A stretch of 37,746 nt of DNA from Porphyromonadaceae bacterium UBA7087 (GTDB lineage: Bacteria; Bacteroidota; Bacteroidia; Bacteroidales; Muribaculaceae): NCBI GenBank assembly GCA_002493515.1, contig DKYZ01000061.1, positions 1-37,746 on the forward strand. Reading direction: 5' to 3'. A program made the translations under genes and the position numbers. Below are positions 1 to 7,131 of this stretch, piece after piece; the first letter of the stretch is position 1, and the number at the start of each line of letters is the position of its first letter. The notes under the pieces are model-generated. The model had not been told where the DNA came from, made no database searches, and was given only the letters and a program-made list of their open reading frames with translations.

Positions 1-1102
1 TGGAGTCGCGGCAGAGGAAGTTGATCTTGATCTGAATGGGATAGCCCATCCAGCCGAAGATGTCGATATTGTCCCAGCCCTCCTTGTTGTCGTTGCGCGG
101 GGGATAATAGTTGATGCGCACCTTGTGATAATACTGCGTGTCCTCGTCGTTGCCGTGGCCGTAGAGGTCCGGCTGGTCCTCAGGCACGAGAATGCTTTCG
201 AGGGTGGAGAGCTTGCTGACCTCCTTTGTGCGGAAGTTGGCGGGCTCGTCAAGCACGAGACCGTCGCGGTTTCCGAGGATGTTGGTGGAGAACCAACCGT
301 TCAGGCCGAGGCAACGGGTGCCGATGATAGGTGCAAAACCGGATTTCACCAGAGTCTGGCCGGTCTTGAAGTCCTTGCCGGCGATAGGCATCTTGGTCTT
401 CTCGGCGAGCTCCCACATTGCGGGGATGTCGACAGTGGTGTTGGGAGCACCCATGATGAAGGGGCAACCCTCGGAGAGGGCAGCGTATGCATAACACATC
501 GAGGGAGCCACATGCTCCTTGTCGTCAGCCTTCATGGCAGCCTCAAGAGCTGCGAGAGAGCCATGCACCTTCTCGTCGACGGGGACGTATACCTCAGTGG
601 AGGCGGCCCAGAGGACAACGACACGGTCAACACCGGTCTCTTTCTTGAAGTTGCGGATATCCTCGCGGATCTGCTCCGTCATGTTCCAGCGGTCTTTAAC
701 GGTCTTGACATTGTCGCCGTCGAGACGCTTTGCATAGTTGTGGTCGAAAGCAGCCTTCATAGGCTTGATGGCCTCAAGCTCCTCCTTCACCGGAAGAATG
801 TCCTTGGCCTTGAGAACCTCGGCATTGACAGCCGACTCAAAGGCATTTGCGGGATAAACGTCCCAGGCGCCGAACACGATGTCGTTGAGGTCTGCCAGGG
901 GAACGATGTCCTTATAATGAAGATATTTCTTGTCTGCGCCACGGCCTACGCGGATCTTGTCATACTGAGTCATCGACCCGATAGGTTTTGCAAGACCCTT
1001 GCGTGTCATGAGCACGCCGGCCATGAATGTGGAGCTCACAGCTCCCAGGCCCACTACCAATACGCCCAGTTTTCCTTTGGGCTCCTGTGCTTTAGTTGCC
1101 AT
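1..1102 (-). CDS. ino1: myo-inositol-1(3)-phosphate synthase, 3' end cut by window edge
   Basis: Reverse-strand translation from ATG at 1102 opens MATKAQEPKGKLGVLVVGLG, a Rossmann-type NAD-binding Gly-rich start, and later reads NYYPPRNDNKEGWDNIDIFG and GWMGYPIQIKINFLCRDS, typical of the inositol-3-phosphate synthase family. About 367 codons are visible; the gene runs off the left edge, so the C-terminus is missing. The enzyme converts glucose-6-phosphate to inositol phosphate with bound NAD in the cytosol. It lies downstream of a CDP-alcohol phosphatidyltransferase and an NTP transferase on the same strand, which points to inositol-lipid synthesis. A terminator-like hairpin and 365 nt separate it from that run, so it probably has its own promoter. 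No open frame for it is on the plus strand; plus-strand frames here are shadows. Confidence 0.93.
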   Translation of the reverse strand, partial: MATKAQEPKGKLGVLVVGLGAVSSTFMAGVLMTRKGLAKPIGSMTQYDKIRVGRGADKKYLHYKDIVPLADLNDIVFGAWDVYPANAFESAVNAEVLKAKDILPVKEELEAIKPMKAAFDHNYAKRLDGDNVKTVKDRWNMTEQIREDIRNFKKETGVDRVVVLWAASTEVYVPVDEKVHGSLAALEAAMKADDKEHVAPSMCYAYAALSEGCPFIMGAPNTTVDIPAMWELAEKTKMPIAGKDFKTGQTLVKSGFAPIIGTRCLGLNGWFSTNILGNRDGLVLDEPANFRTKEVSKLSTLESILVPEDQPDLYGHGNDEDTQYYHKVRINYYPPRNDNKEGWDNIDIFGWMGYPIQIKINFLCRDS

Positions 1103-1144
1103 ATTATTCTTTAAAAGTTTTTTATAGTCGTTTTTTTGACAGGA

Positions 1145-1152
1145 CAAAAATA
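1145..1152 (-). promoter_or_regulatory. Probable -7 box for the inositol-phosphate synthase
   Basis: Minus strand reads TATTTTTG, matching the Bacteroidales -7 consensus TAnnTTTG, 43 nt before the ATG. No clear TTTG is seen at the -33 position (around 1172-1176), so the call rests on one box only. Confidence 0.4.
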
Positions 1153-1177
1153 CGCACGGCGACCATACAGAAAGACA

Positions 1178-1207
1178 CCGTGAATCAGCCCTGTTGTGGA
1201 TTCACGG
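1178..1207. promoter_or_regulatory. 9-bp inverted repeat upstream of ino1, operator-like
   Basis: ccgtgaatc (1178-1186) and gattcacgg (1199-1207) are perfect inverted arms around a 12-nt spacer. The repeat overlaps or abuts where a -33 element would lie, so a repressor or activator site is possible; if the true start of transcription lies further upstream it would instead be a leader hairpin. The rest of 1208-1405 is very AT-rich with no gene seen. Confidence 0.35.
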
Positions 1208-1407
1208 CGTAAAATTATATCCAATTTCCAACTTGACAAAAAAATTTTTAATAAAATTTGACAGGCCAAATGTTAATAATTATTAATTATAACATATTAA
1301 CCCCTTATATAGTCATAATTTGTTAATTTCGCCGCTTAAATGTTAATCTATCTTAACGACGCACGGAAGCATTTTGTCCGTTTTCAGTTAATTCGGAGCT
1401 GAAAACC

Positions 1408-1448
1408 GGCGGGGACGCATCCCGGACAAGCCGGCATGCGTCCCCGCC
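1408..1448 (-). terminator. Terminator after the HAD gene / end of inositol-lipid run
   Basis: A perfect 13-bp stem (1408-1420 with 1436-1448), extended inside by CCGG/CCGG, lies 19 nt past the HAD stop codon. On the minus strand it is followed by GGTTTTC, a short U-run. A second, weaker inverted repeat (ttttcag/ctgaaaa, 1381-1405) follows it. Confidence 0.75.
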
Positions 1449-1467
1449 GATTAATAGATCTTACGGC

Positions 1468-2193
1468 TCAGGCTCCCTCCAGGAATCCGAGTATCTCGTC
1501 AAGCTTTCCGATAGTGGAGGGATAGAGGGTCTTGTCCTCCTCCTCTGTCCAGCCTCTGCCCTTTAGCCATATGGCCTGGCAACCTGCCTTCAAGGCCGGC
1601 ACTATATCCTTTCCGTAGCTGTCGCCAACCACAAGCGTCTCCTCCGGCTTCACTCCAAGGGCCTTGACCCCCAGCATGAAAATCTCCGGATCAGGCTTGC
1701 GGACGCCCACTACCGCGCTCTCGATGATTTTCCTGAAATAACCGCGTATGCCGAAATCCTCAAGCACAGTCTCTATGTTGCCGTAGAAATTAGACACAAG
1801 CACCATCGGATACCGCTCGGATAACGCCTTAAGCACTGGCTTTGCCCTATCGACGCTTTCCCTGGCCGCGTCATAGCAATAACCCGCTATCTCGCGGCTC
1901 TTCTCCTGGATCTGGGCCGGAGCGAAACGTCCTGACTCACTGAGTTTCTGAAGCTCGATTTCGACCTTTATCTCAAGAAGGTCGCGGAAATCATGATGAG
2001 GCAGGATATGGAGAGTGCGGGCGAGCTCACGCTCCGCGTATACATATGCCTCCCGGAAAGAGGGCTCGTCGCATTCCACGCCAGCCTTCTGCCAGGCGGC
2101 CCATATCACATGGCTCCAATGGTCGCCTCCGGTGTCGAGAGTGCCTCCGTAATCGAATATGACACCCTTCACTTTGCTGAAATCTACATCCAT
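1468..2193 (-). CDS. HAD-superfamily hydrolase (variant motif I), inositol-lipid cluster
   Basis: The 241-residue protein has the HAD core: motif I VIFDYGGTLD (nucleophile D14), motif II VLVSNF, motif III Lys in VVGVRKPDPEIF, and motif IV LVVGDSYGKDI. The family hydrolyses phosphate esters through an aspartyl-phosphate. Odd point: the usual motif I is DxDxT, but the second Asp is Gly here (D-Y-G-G-T), which removes the normal general acid/base. Some HAD subfamilies do carry this pattern, so activity is not excluded. It starts 32 nt after the CDP-alcohol phosphatidyltransferase stop and ends the run before a terminator. By position it could dephosphorylate phosphatidylinositol-phosphate or inositol-phosphate; this is inference from context only. 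Confidence 0.85.
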   Translation of the reverse strand: MDVDFSKVKGVIFDYGGTLDTGGDHWSHVIWAAWQKAGVECDEPSFREAYVYAERELARTLHILPHHDFRDLLEIKVEIELQKLSESGRFAPAQIQEKSREIAGYCYDAARESVDRAKPVLKALSERYPMVLVSNFYGNIETVLEDFGIRGYFRKIIESAVVGVRKPDPEIFMLGVKALGVKPEETLVVGDSYGKDIVPALKAGCQAIWLKGRGWTEEEDKTLYPSTIGKLDEILGFLEGA

Positions 2194-2225
2194 AACATTG
2201 ATTTTATTTACAGGCTCCGCGCTCC

Positions 2226-3179
2226 CTACTCATCATGGGGCGCCGAGGTCTCTAATTCCTTAACAAACCGGCGGCAGATTTTCTCGTGGCGACACATCAT
2301 ATAAATAAGGATTCCGTTGAGCACCGTAAGCTCGAAGGCAAAATACAGCCAGGGCATCCTGAAGACAAGTATCGCCGCAAACAAGGCGAACGTGCGGGTA
2401 TTGAACGACAGGATATTGGTGTATTTCATCAGCGGACGGCTCGCGGCGCGGAAACGCTCGCGGAACGACTTCGGGATATCGTCGCCATATTCGCATTTGA
2501 GCACCGAACGCAGCTGCTGCATCCAGGGGGTGCGCTTCTCCTGCCCCACCGTGTAGTTGGTATAGAAGGCAAGGGTCAGCTTGTTCCAGAAATCCTTTTT
2601 CCAGCTCATGGCATGAAACTTCTTCCAAAGAGTATGGGCGGAATCAAGCTCGCTCCCCTCCTTTCCCTTGAGGAAATACAGATGGAACTGGCGGTAGTAG
2701 TCGCCCATGGCCGCCTGCACGGCATGACAGGCCCCCGTGGCGATCGCCACGACCCATATCACCCAGTGATGGGCCATGAAGAACTCCGAAGTGACGTTCT
2801 CGCGCAGACATATGGCGGCATAAATGGCGATAAACCAGAAGTCACCGCTCATTCCGTCGAGAATACGCCCCAGGCGCGAATACTGGTGGGTCATTCTCGC
2901 AAGCTGGCCGTCAGCGCTGTCAAACGAGTCGGCAAGCATGAGCAGGAGGGCTCCCAGGATGTTCCACCATATGTTGTCGAAATAGAAAAGCACGCCGGCC
3001 GCGACCCCTATGAAAATCGAAGCTATGGTTATGGCGTTGGGCGTGACTCCGAGCTTCTTCGCAAGAAGGGCCCAGCCATACCCGATGGGACGATAGAAAA
3101 TAAGGTCGAAAGTCTCCTCAGTGTCCATCGACTTGAGGGAATCTCTGTAGGATGATTTTTTCTGCTGATTTTCACTCAT
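2226..3179 (-). CDS. CDP-alcohol phosphatidyltransferase (inositol-phospholipid synthase-like)
   Basis: About 317 residues with several hydrophobic segments. The signature D-x2-DG-x2-AR-x8-G-x3-D is visible as DSADGQLAR followed by GRILD. The last catalytic Asp comes as LDGMSGD, one residue later than in the textbook D-x3-D spacing. Enzymes of this family transfer a phospho-alcohol from or to a CDP-activated partner in the inner membrane. With inositol-phosphate synthase and an NTP transferase nearby, the likely reaction makes a phosphoinositol lipid, on diacylglycerol or on dihydroceramide. The open frame could begin at GTG 3185, directly after the upstream TGA, but ATG 3179 (MSENQQKK) is preferred. 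It is tightly coupled to the ATP-grasp gene. Confidence 0.9.
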   Translation of the reverse strand: MSENQQKKSSYRDSLKSMDTEETFDLIFYRPIGYGWALLAKKLGVTPNAITIASIFIGVAAGVLFYFDNIWWNILGALLLMLADSFDSADGQLARMTHQYSRLGRILDGMSGDFWFIAIYAAICLRENVTSEFFMAHHWVIWVVAIATGACHAVQAAMGDYYRQFHLYFLKGKEGSELDSAHTLWKKFHAMSWKKDFWNKLTLAFYTNYTVGQEKRTPWMQQLRSVLKCEYGDDIPKSFRERFRAASRPLMKYTNILSFNTRTFALFAAILVFRMPWLYFAFELTVLNGILIYMMCRHEKICRRFVKELETSAPHDE

Positions 3180-3185
3180 ACTCAC

Positions 3186-4064
3186 TCATTCCATTGTTTT
3201 CTTACGATGGTCTTTTGCCGCGGCAAGCACACACTTGGCAATGAAAGGGGCCGCCTGCACCCGGCACGGCGCGAAGCTGGGCCAGTCGTTGAAATCTATT
3301 ATCATGATGCTGCCGTCGGCTCCCACGATGCAGTCGCCGCCGTAAATCCTGACGTCAAGAAGCTCCGACGCCCGCTGACATATGTCGCGAAGCGCCTCCT
3401 CGCTGAAGGGAAGTCCCTGCGACTTGCCGTTTATGGCCTCATGGCCATACTTGCTGTGTCCCTCGTCGTATGGATAGAACCAGTAGAAGAACGGCTGCCC
3501 GCTGATTCCGTAGAACTTCACCAGGTCGCCGACAAGATGGCGGTTGATGACCGCCCTCTTGATGCCCCGGTAGAAATACTCGTGGAGCACCTCCTGCGCC
3601 TCCTCCGGATGGCGGCAGTAGCTGACGTCCTCCTTGTGCATGGCGTGGAAGTCGCCACGCTTTATCCAGCAGGAACCGAAACCGGCCTTGGCCAGGGCGC
3701 CCGTCACCGATTCGTTGGTGTTGACGATAAGGCTCTCCGGATAGGGAATATGGTTGCCTACCAGAATACGGGTCATCCGCTCACGAGTACAGTTCTCTAT
3801 TCCGAAACCGGAATTTATGACAAGCTTCCCCTCCTCCTCGAGATGCTGGAGCTTCTCGATTGATTTCATCTCCCGGCACATGTTGAGAATCACATCCTCC
3901 TTTATGTCGGCCTGGCGGAAACTCTCCTCGTTGTAGACGTTCACCTCGCATCCGCGCTTGCGCAGCTGCTCGGCGGTAGCGTTGAAAATCGCGGCATCAT
4001 TGCCTATATGGTTGGGGGAATAGGCGCCAGCCCTCATCACCCCCGCAATTTTAATCTCTGCCAT
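3186..4064 (-). CDS. ATP-grasp family protein, inositol-lipid cluster
   Basis: The 292-residue protein ends with a typical ATP-grasp metal-binding segment: GGDCIVGADGSIMIIDFND followed by WPSF, where the Asp and the Asn of DFND match the Mg-binding D/E...N of RimK-like and inositol-polyphosphate-kinase-like ATP-grasp enzymes. An N-terminal region resembles a pre-ATP-grasp Rossmann-like domain. ATP-grasp enzymes either ligate an acid to an amine through an acyl-phosphate or phosphorylate a hydroxyl. Substrate is unknown; in this position it could phosphorylate inositol or add an aminoacyl group to the lipid headgroup (inference). The frame opens at TTG 4076, but ATG 4064 (MAEIKIAG) fits better. 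It sits 42 nt after the NTP transferase and abuts the phosphatidyltransferase gene. Confidence 0.8.
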   Translation of the reverse strand: MAEIKIAGVMRAGAYSPNHIGNDAAIFNATAEQLRKRGCEVNVYNEESFRQADIKEDVILNMCREMKSIEKLQHLEEEGKLVINSGFGIENCTRERMTRILVGNHIPYPESLIVNTNESVTGALAKAGFGSCWIKRGDFHAMHKEDVSYCRHPEEAQEVLHEYFYRGIKRAVINRHLVGDLVKFYGISGQPFFYWFYPYDEGHSKYGHEAINGKSQGLPFSEEALRDICQRASELLDVRIYGGDCIVGADGSIMIIDFNDWPSFAPCRVQAAPFIAKCVLAAAKDHRKKTME

Positions 4065-4106
4065 ATCTATGGTCAAAATATAATTTAAGTCGGAACCGGA
4101 GCCCGG

Positions 4107-4823
4107 TCATTTCCCTGAGCCAAGAAAAAGCTCCGCGCCCCGGATATCGCCGGCATGGTCAACATCCACTATCTTGCCCATCTCGTAGGCAAGAAGACGC
4201 TGACCGGATGCCACAAGCGCACGCTGATAGTTTCTCATTCTGGAAACGCCCCTCTCAAGGCAGTCGGCAAGGACGTCGACCGCCGGTTCCGAAAGGCCGT
4301 AGATTCCTCCCGAGACATATCTCGCCTCCTCCCAGGGAGTGTCGCGGAACGCCAGAATACCCATATCCCCGTCTGTCTCGACATACAGAGGCTTCTCATC
4401 ATCGATAAACGAAGTGACGGCCATCATTCCGTCCACATCAGGGCCGGCCGCCGAGTATGCCTCCACGTATTTCCGGAAATCATCTTCACGGAATATGGTG
4501 TCGACCGTGGTGACGATAAATCGGCCTTTGCCCCTGAGCATGGAGGAGAGCTCATAGAAGCTGTGCATGGAGGAGGGGGTCGACTTCACCACCATCTCCA
4601 GCGGGACGTCGAGAGTCGGCGCGAGCGCACGGAGATATTCCGCCACTTCCGGCATTCTGTCGTTGACAATCACCGAGATGCTCTCGGCGCCGTTGCGACG
4701 GAATATATCTATGAGGCGCCCTATCATGGGAAGCCCCTGAATCTTGACAAGCGGCTTGGGAAGCGCCACGCCCTCCTGCGCGAGGCGAGAGCCCTCTCCG
4801 GCCGCGATAATACCGTAATGCAT
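4107..4823 (-). CDS. NTP transferase, probable sugar/inositol-phosphate nucleotidylyltransferase
   Basis: The 238-residue protein opens MHYGIIAAGEGSRL and continues with LPKPLVKIQGLPM, the GxG-x-R...PKP signature of nucleotidyltransferases that activate sugar-phosphates; VTTVDTIF is the metal-binding Asp region. ATG 4823 puts the nucleotide-binding loop at the N-terminus as usual; the frame continues upstream to TTG 4847. In thermophiles, CTP:inositol-1-phosphate cytidylyltransferase is fused to a CDP-alcohol phosphatidyltransferase domain, and the two are separate genes here. CTP:inositol-phosphate cytidylyltransferase is therefore the leading guess. The gene starts 50 nt after pdxA with no terminator seen, so it may be read from the rlmN-pdxA transcript. 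Confidence 0.82.
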   Translation of the reverse strand: MHYGIIAAGEGSRLAQEGVALPKPLVKIQGLPMIGRLIDIFRRNGAESISVIVNDRMPEVAEYLRALAPTLDVPLEMVVKSTPSSMHSFYELSSMLRGKGRFIVTTVDTIFREDDFRKYVEAYSAAGPDVDGMMAVTSFIDDEKPLYVETDGDMGILAFRDTPWEEARYVSGGIYGLSEPAVDVLADCLERGVSRMRNYQRALVASGQRLLAYEMGKIVDVDHAGDIRGAELFLGSGK

Positions 4824-4873
4824 CCTGATTTTATGTTTCGATTGCAAGTTGTTCTGTAAAATTCATTCCCGCC

Positions 4874-5968
4874 TCAGCCCTCGCTGTCGACTTTCGAGAA
4901 ATCTATGGTCTTGTCGGCTCCGCGCTCCACGAAGTTGCGTCTCAACGGATTGGCCGAGGCTGCGTCGTAGACGGCACGGCGACGGAAAATGTCGACGGCC
5001 TCGAAAATGGCGTGACGCATCGATGTGGGGTCAGCCTCGTTGCGCCCGGCGATTGCGAATGCAGTGCCGTGGTCGGGGGATGTTCGCACGTAGGGAAGAC
5101 CGGCCGTGAAATTCACACCCTCCTCCGCAGCTATTGTCTTGAAGGGGGCGAGACCCTGGTCATGATACATCGCCACGACCCCGTCGAACCCTGCGAACCG
5201 GCCGGAGCCGAAGAAACCGTCGGCGGCATAAGGCCCGAAAGCGAGCAGACCCTCCTGCCTGCATTTCTCCACCACCGGAGTTATGACCTCCTTCTCCTCA
5301 GAACCCAGAAGGCCTCCGTCGCCGCAATGAGGATTGAGCGACAGAACCGCTATGCGCGGACGGTCGATAGCGAAATCGCGCCTCAGCGTGTTGTCGAGGG
5401 CGCGCACGGTGCGCTCCACAGCTTCGGCCGTTACCGCTGCCGGGACATCCTTCAACGGCAGATGGGTGGTTACAAGCGCTATCCTGAGCATATCGTTGAA
5501 CAACAGCATCAGAGCCCTCTTTCCCCCGCCGAGCCTCTTCTCCAGGAACTCCGTGTGCCCGGGGAACGAGAAGCTCTCCGACTGGACATTCTCCTTGCAA
5601 ATGGGAGCTGTTACCAGCACGTCGATCTCGCCGGCCTCAAGAGCCGCAGCGGCAGCCTCGAGGGCCGCTACCGAAAGGGCTCCCGCCTCTGCCACAACCT
5701 CTCCCGGTTTGAATGCGGAAGAGCCCTGGCCGACATCCACAAGATTTATACGTCCCGGCTCCGCCCCGGCGGCAGTGTCGACAGGACTAAACCGGAAGCC
5801 CTCTATGCCGAGCATCTTTATCCATTGCTTCGCCACGTCGGCACATCCGAAAATCACTGGAGTGCATAGCTCCGTCATACCCTCCTCGGCCAGGGCCTTG
5901 AGCATCACCTCATACCCTATGCCGTTGATATCTCCATGGGTTATACCAACCCTTATATTTCTCGCCAT
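4874..5968 (-). CDS. pdxA: 4-hydroxythreonine-4-phosphate dehydrogenase
   Basis: A 364-residue PdxA: N-terminal VGITHGDINGIGYEV, the metal and substrate histidines in PGHTEFLEKR, MYHDQGLAPFK and TSPDHGTAFAIAG, and the C-terminal ADPTSMRHAI. It oxidises 4-phosphohydroxythreonine to the amino-ketone precursor used for pyridoxine phosphate (DXP-dependent vitamin B6 route). Pyridoxal-phosphate also serves serine palmitoyltransferase, the first enzyme of sphingolipid synthesis, so placement before inositol-lipid genes may be meaningful, though pdxA next to other genes by chance is just as likely. The start is 6 nt after the rlmN stop, so the two genes are one transcript. Confidence 0.95.
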   Translation of the reverse strand: MARNIRVGITHGDINGIGYEVMLKALAEEGMTELCTPVIFGCADVAKQWIKMLGIEGFRFSPVDTAAGAEPGRINLVDVGQGSSAFKPGEVVAEAGALSVAALEAAAAALEAGEIDVLVTAPICKENVQSESFSFPGHTEFLEKRLGGGKRALMLLFNDMLRIALVTTHLPLKDVPAAVTAEAVERTVRALDNTLRRDFAIDRPRIAVLSLNPHCGDGGLLGSEEKEVITPVVEKCRQEGLLAFGPYAADGFFGSGRFAGFDGVVAMYHDQGLAPFKTIAAEEGVNFTAGLPYVRTSPDHGTAFAIAGRNEADPTSMRHAIFEAVDIFRRRAVYDAASANPLRRNFVERGADKTIDFSKVDSEG

Positions 5969-5974
5969 TTCTTT

Positions 5975-7045
5975 CTAATTATTCTTTTTACCGGCAAGCA
6001 TTCCGCAAGCCGCCATTATGTCCTCGCCACGCGAGGCCCTTATCGTAGCCGTGATTCCCTTCTGGTTCAGAAGATTGCGGAACATCAGCATCCTGTCTTC
6101 CGACGCCGGACGCAGATCCACACCCTCTATGGCATGAAAGCGAATCAGGTTGACGCGGCACTCCATGCCGCCGATGAGCCTGACAAGCTGCTCGGCGTGA
6201 GCCACGTCGTCGTTGACCCCGCGCCACATTATATATTCAAGCGACAGACGCCTCTGATGGCTGAAGTCGTAGCTTGAGAGAAGCTTCATCACGCTTGATA
6301 TCGGGAAAGCCTTCTGCGCCGGCATCATCGACTCCCGCTCCACAGGATCAGCCGTGTGGACACTGACAGCCACATGCACCTGCGTCTTGTCAAGAAGGTC
6401 CTTGAGCTCCGGAAGCTTGCCTACTGTGGAGACCGTGATTCTCTTAGGACTCCAGGCGAGCCCCCAGGGAGCCGTCAGGATCTCTATGACGGGAAGCAGG
6501 GCCTTCATATTGTCAAGAGGTTCCCCCATGCCCATGAACACTACATTCGTGAGAGGCGCCATCGGCTGGTGGCCCGGCTCCGGAGCCGGGGGGATGCTCA
6601 GTATCTGGTTGATTATCTGCGCCGCCGTCAGATTTCCCTTGAAACCCTGCTTTCCGGTGGCGCAGAAGTAACAGTTCATCTTGCAGCCTGCCTGCGACGA
6701 CACACAGAGCGTGGCGCGATCCTTGTCGGGGATGTAGACCGACTCTATGTATCTGCCGGGCGCCACCTGGAAGAGATATTTCACGGTCCCGTCGACCGAC
6801 TTGCGCGACGCCACCGGCGCCTCTCTGCCCACCACATAGTTTGCGGCAAGCCACTCGCGGTTCTTCCTGGAGATGTTGATCATTTCGTCAAACTCACTTA
6901 CCCCTTTGGCATACAGCCAGTCAGCAAGCTGTTTTCCGACAAAACGCGGCATTCCCCCGCGCGCGGCCACTCCCTGGAGCTCGTCGAGGGTCATCCCTAT
7001 CAGAGGAGGACGGACATCCATATTGTTGTTTCTTGTTTCTGACAT
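5975..7045 (-). CDS. rlmN: 23S rRNA (adenine(2503)-C(2))-methyltransferase
   Basis: A 356-residue radical-SAM methylase. The cluster motif C-x3-C-x2-C is in SSQAGCKMNCYFCATG, and the catalytic C-terminal Cys is in GEDIMAACGMLAG. It methylates A2503 of 23S rRNA and A37 of some tRNAs. The frame is open to 7084, but those codons overlap the terminator of the upstream gene, so ATG 7045 (MSETRNNN) is chosen; ATG 7021 (MDVRPP) is the alternative. No consensus promoter was found between the terminator and the start codon. The gene may depend on read-through from the chaperone gene upstream. It leads directly into pdxA. Confidence 0.95.
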   Translation of the reverse strand: MSETRNNNMDVRPPLIGMTLDELQGVAARGGMPRFVGKQLADWLYAKGVSEFDEMINISRKNREWLAANYVVGREAPVASRKSVDGTVKYLFQVAPGRYIESVYIPDKDRATLCVSSQAGCKMNCYFCATGKQGFKGNLTAAQIINQILSIPPAPEPGHQPMAPLTNVVFMGMGEPLDNMKALLPVIEILTAPWGLAWSPKRITVSTVGKLPELKDLLDKTQVHVAVSVHTADPVERESMMPAQKAFPISSVMKLLSSYDFSHQRRLSLEYIMWRGVNDDVAHAEQLVRLIGGMECRVNLIRFHAIEGVDLRPASEDRMLMFRNLLNQKGITATIRASRGEDIMAACGMLAGKKNN

Positions 7046-7056
7046 AATCGAGATTG

Positions 7057-7099
7057 TAAAAAAAGAGAGGGTCATCACCGGCATACGGCGACGACCCTC
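7057..7099 (-). terminator. Strong hairpin between chaperone gene and rlmN
   Basis: Arms gagggtc (7067-7073) and gaccctc (7093-7099) extend inward with G-U and Watson-Crick pairs into a stem of about 14 bp. On the minus strand it is followed by CTCTTTTTTTAC, a classic U-tract. It ends only about 12 nt before the preferred rlmN ATG. Confidence 0.85.
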
Positions 7100-7131
7100 C
7101 CGTCTTATTTCTTATCCGAGGGCTGAGAGGC

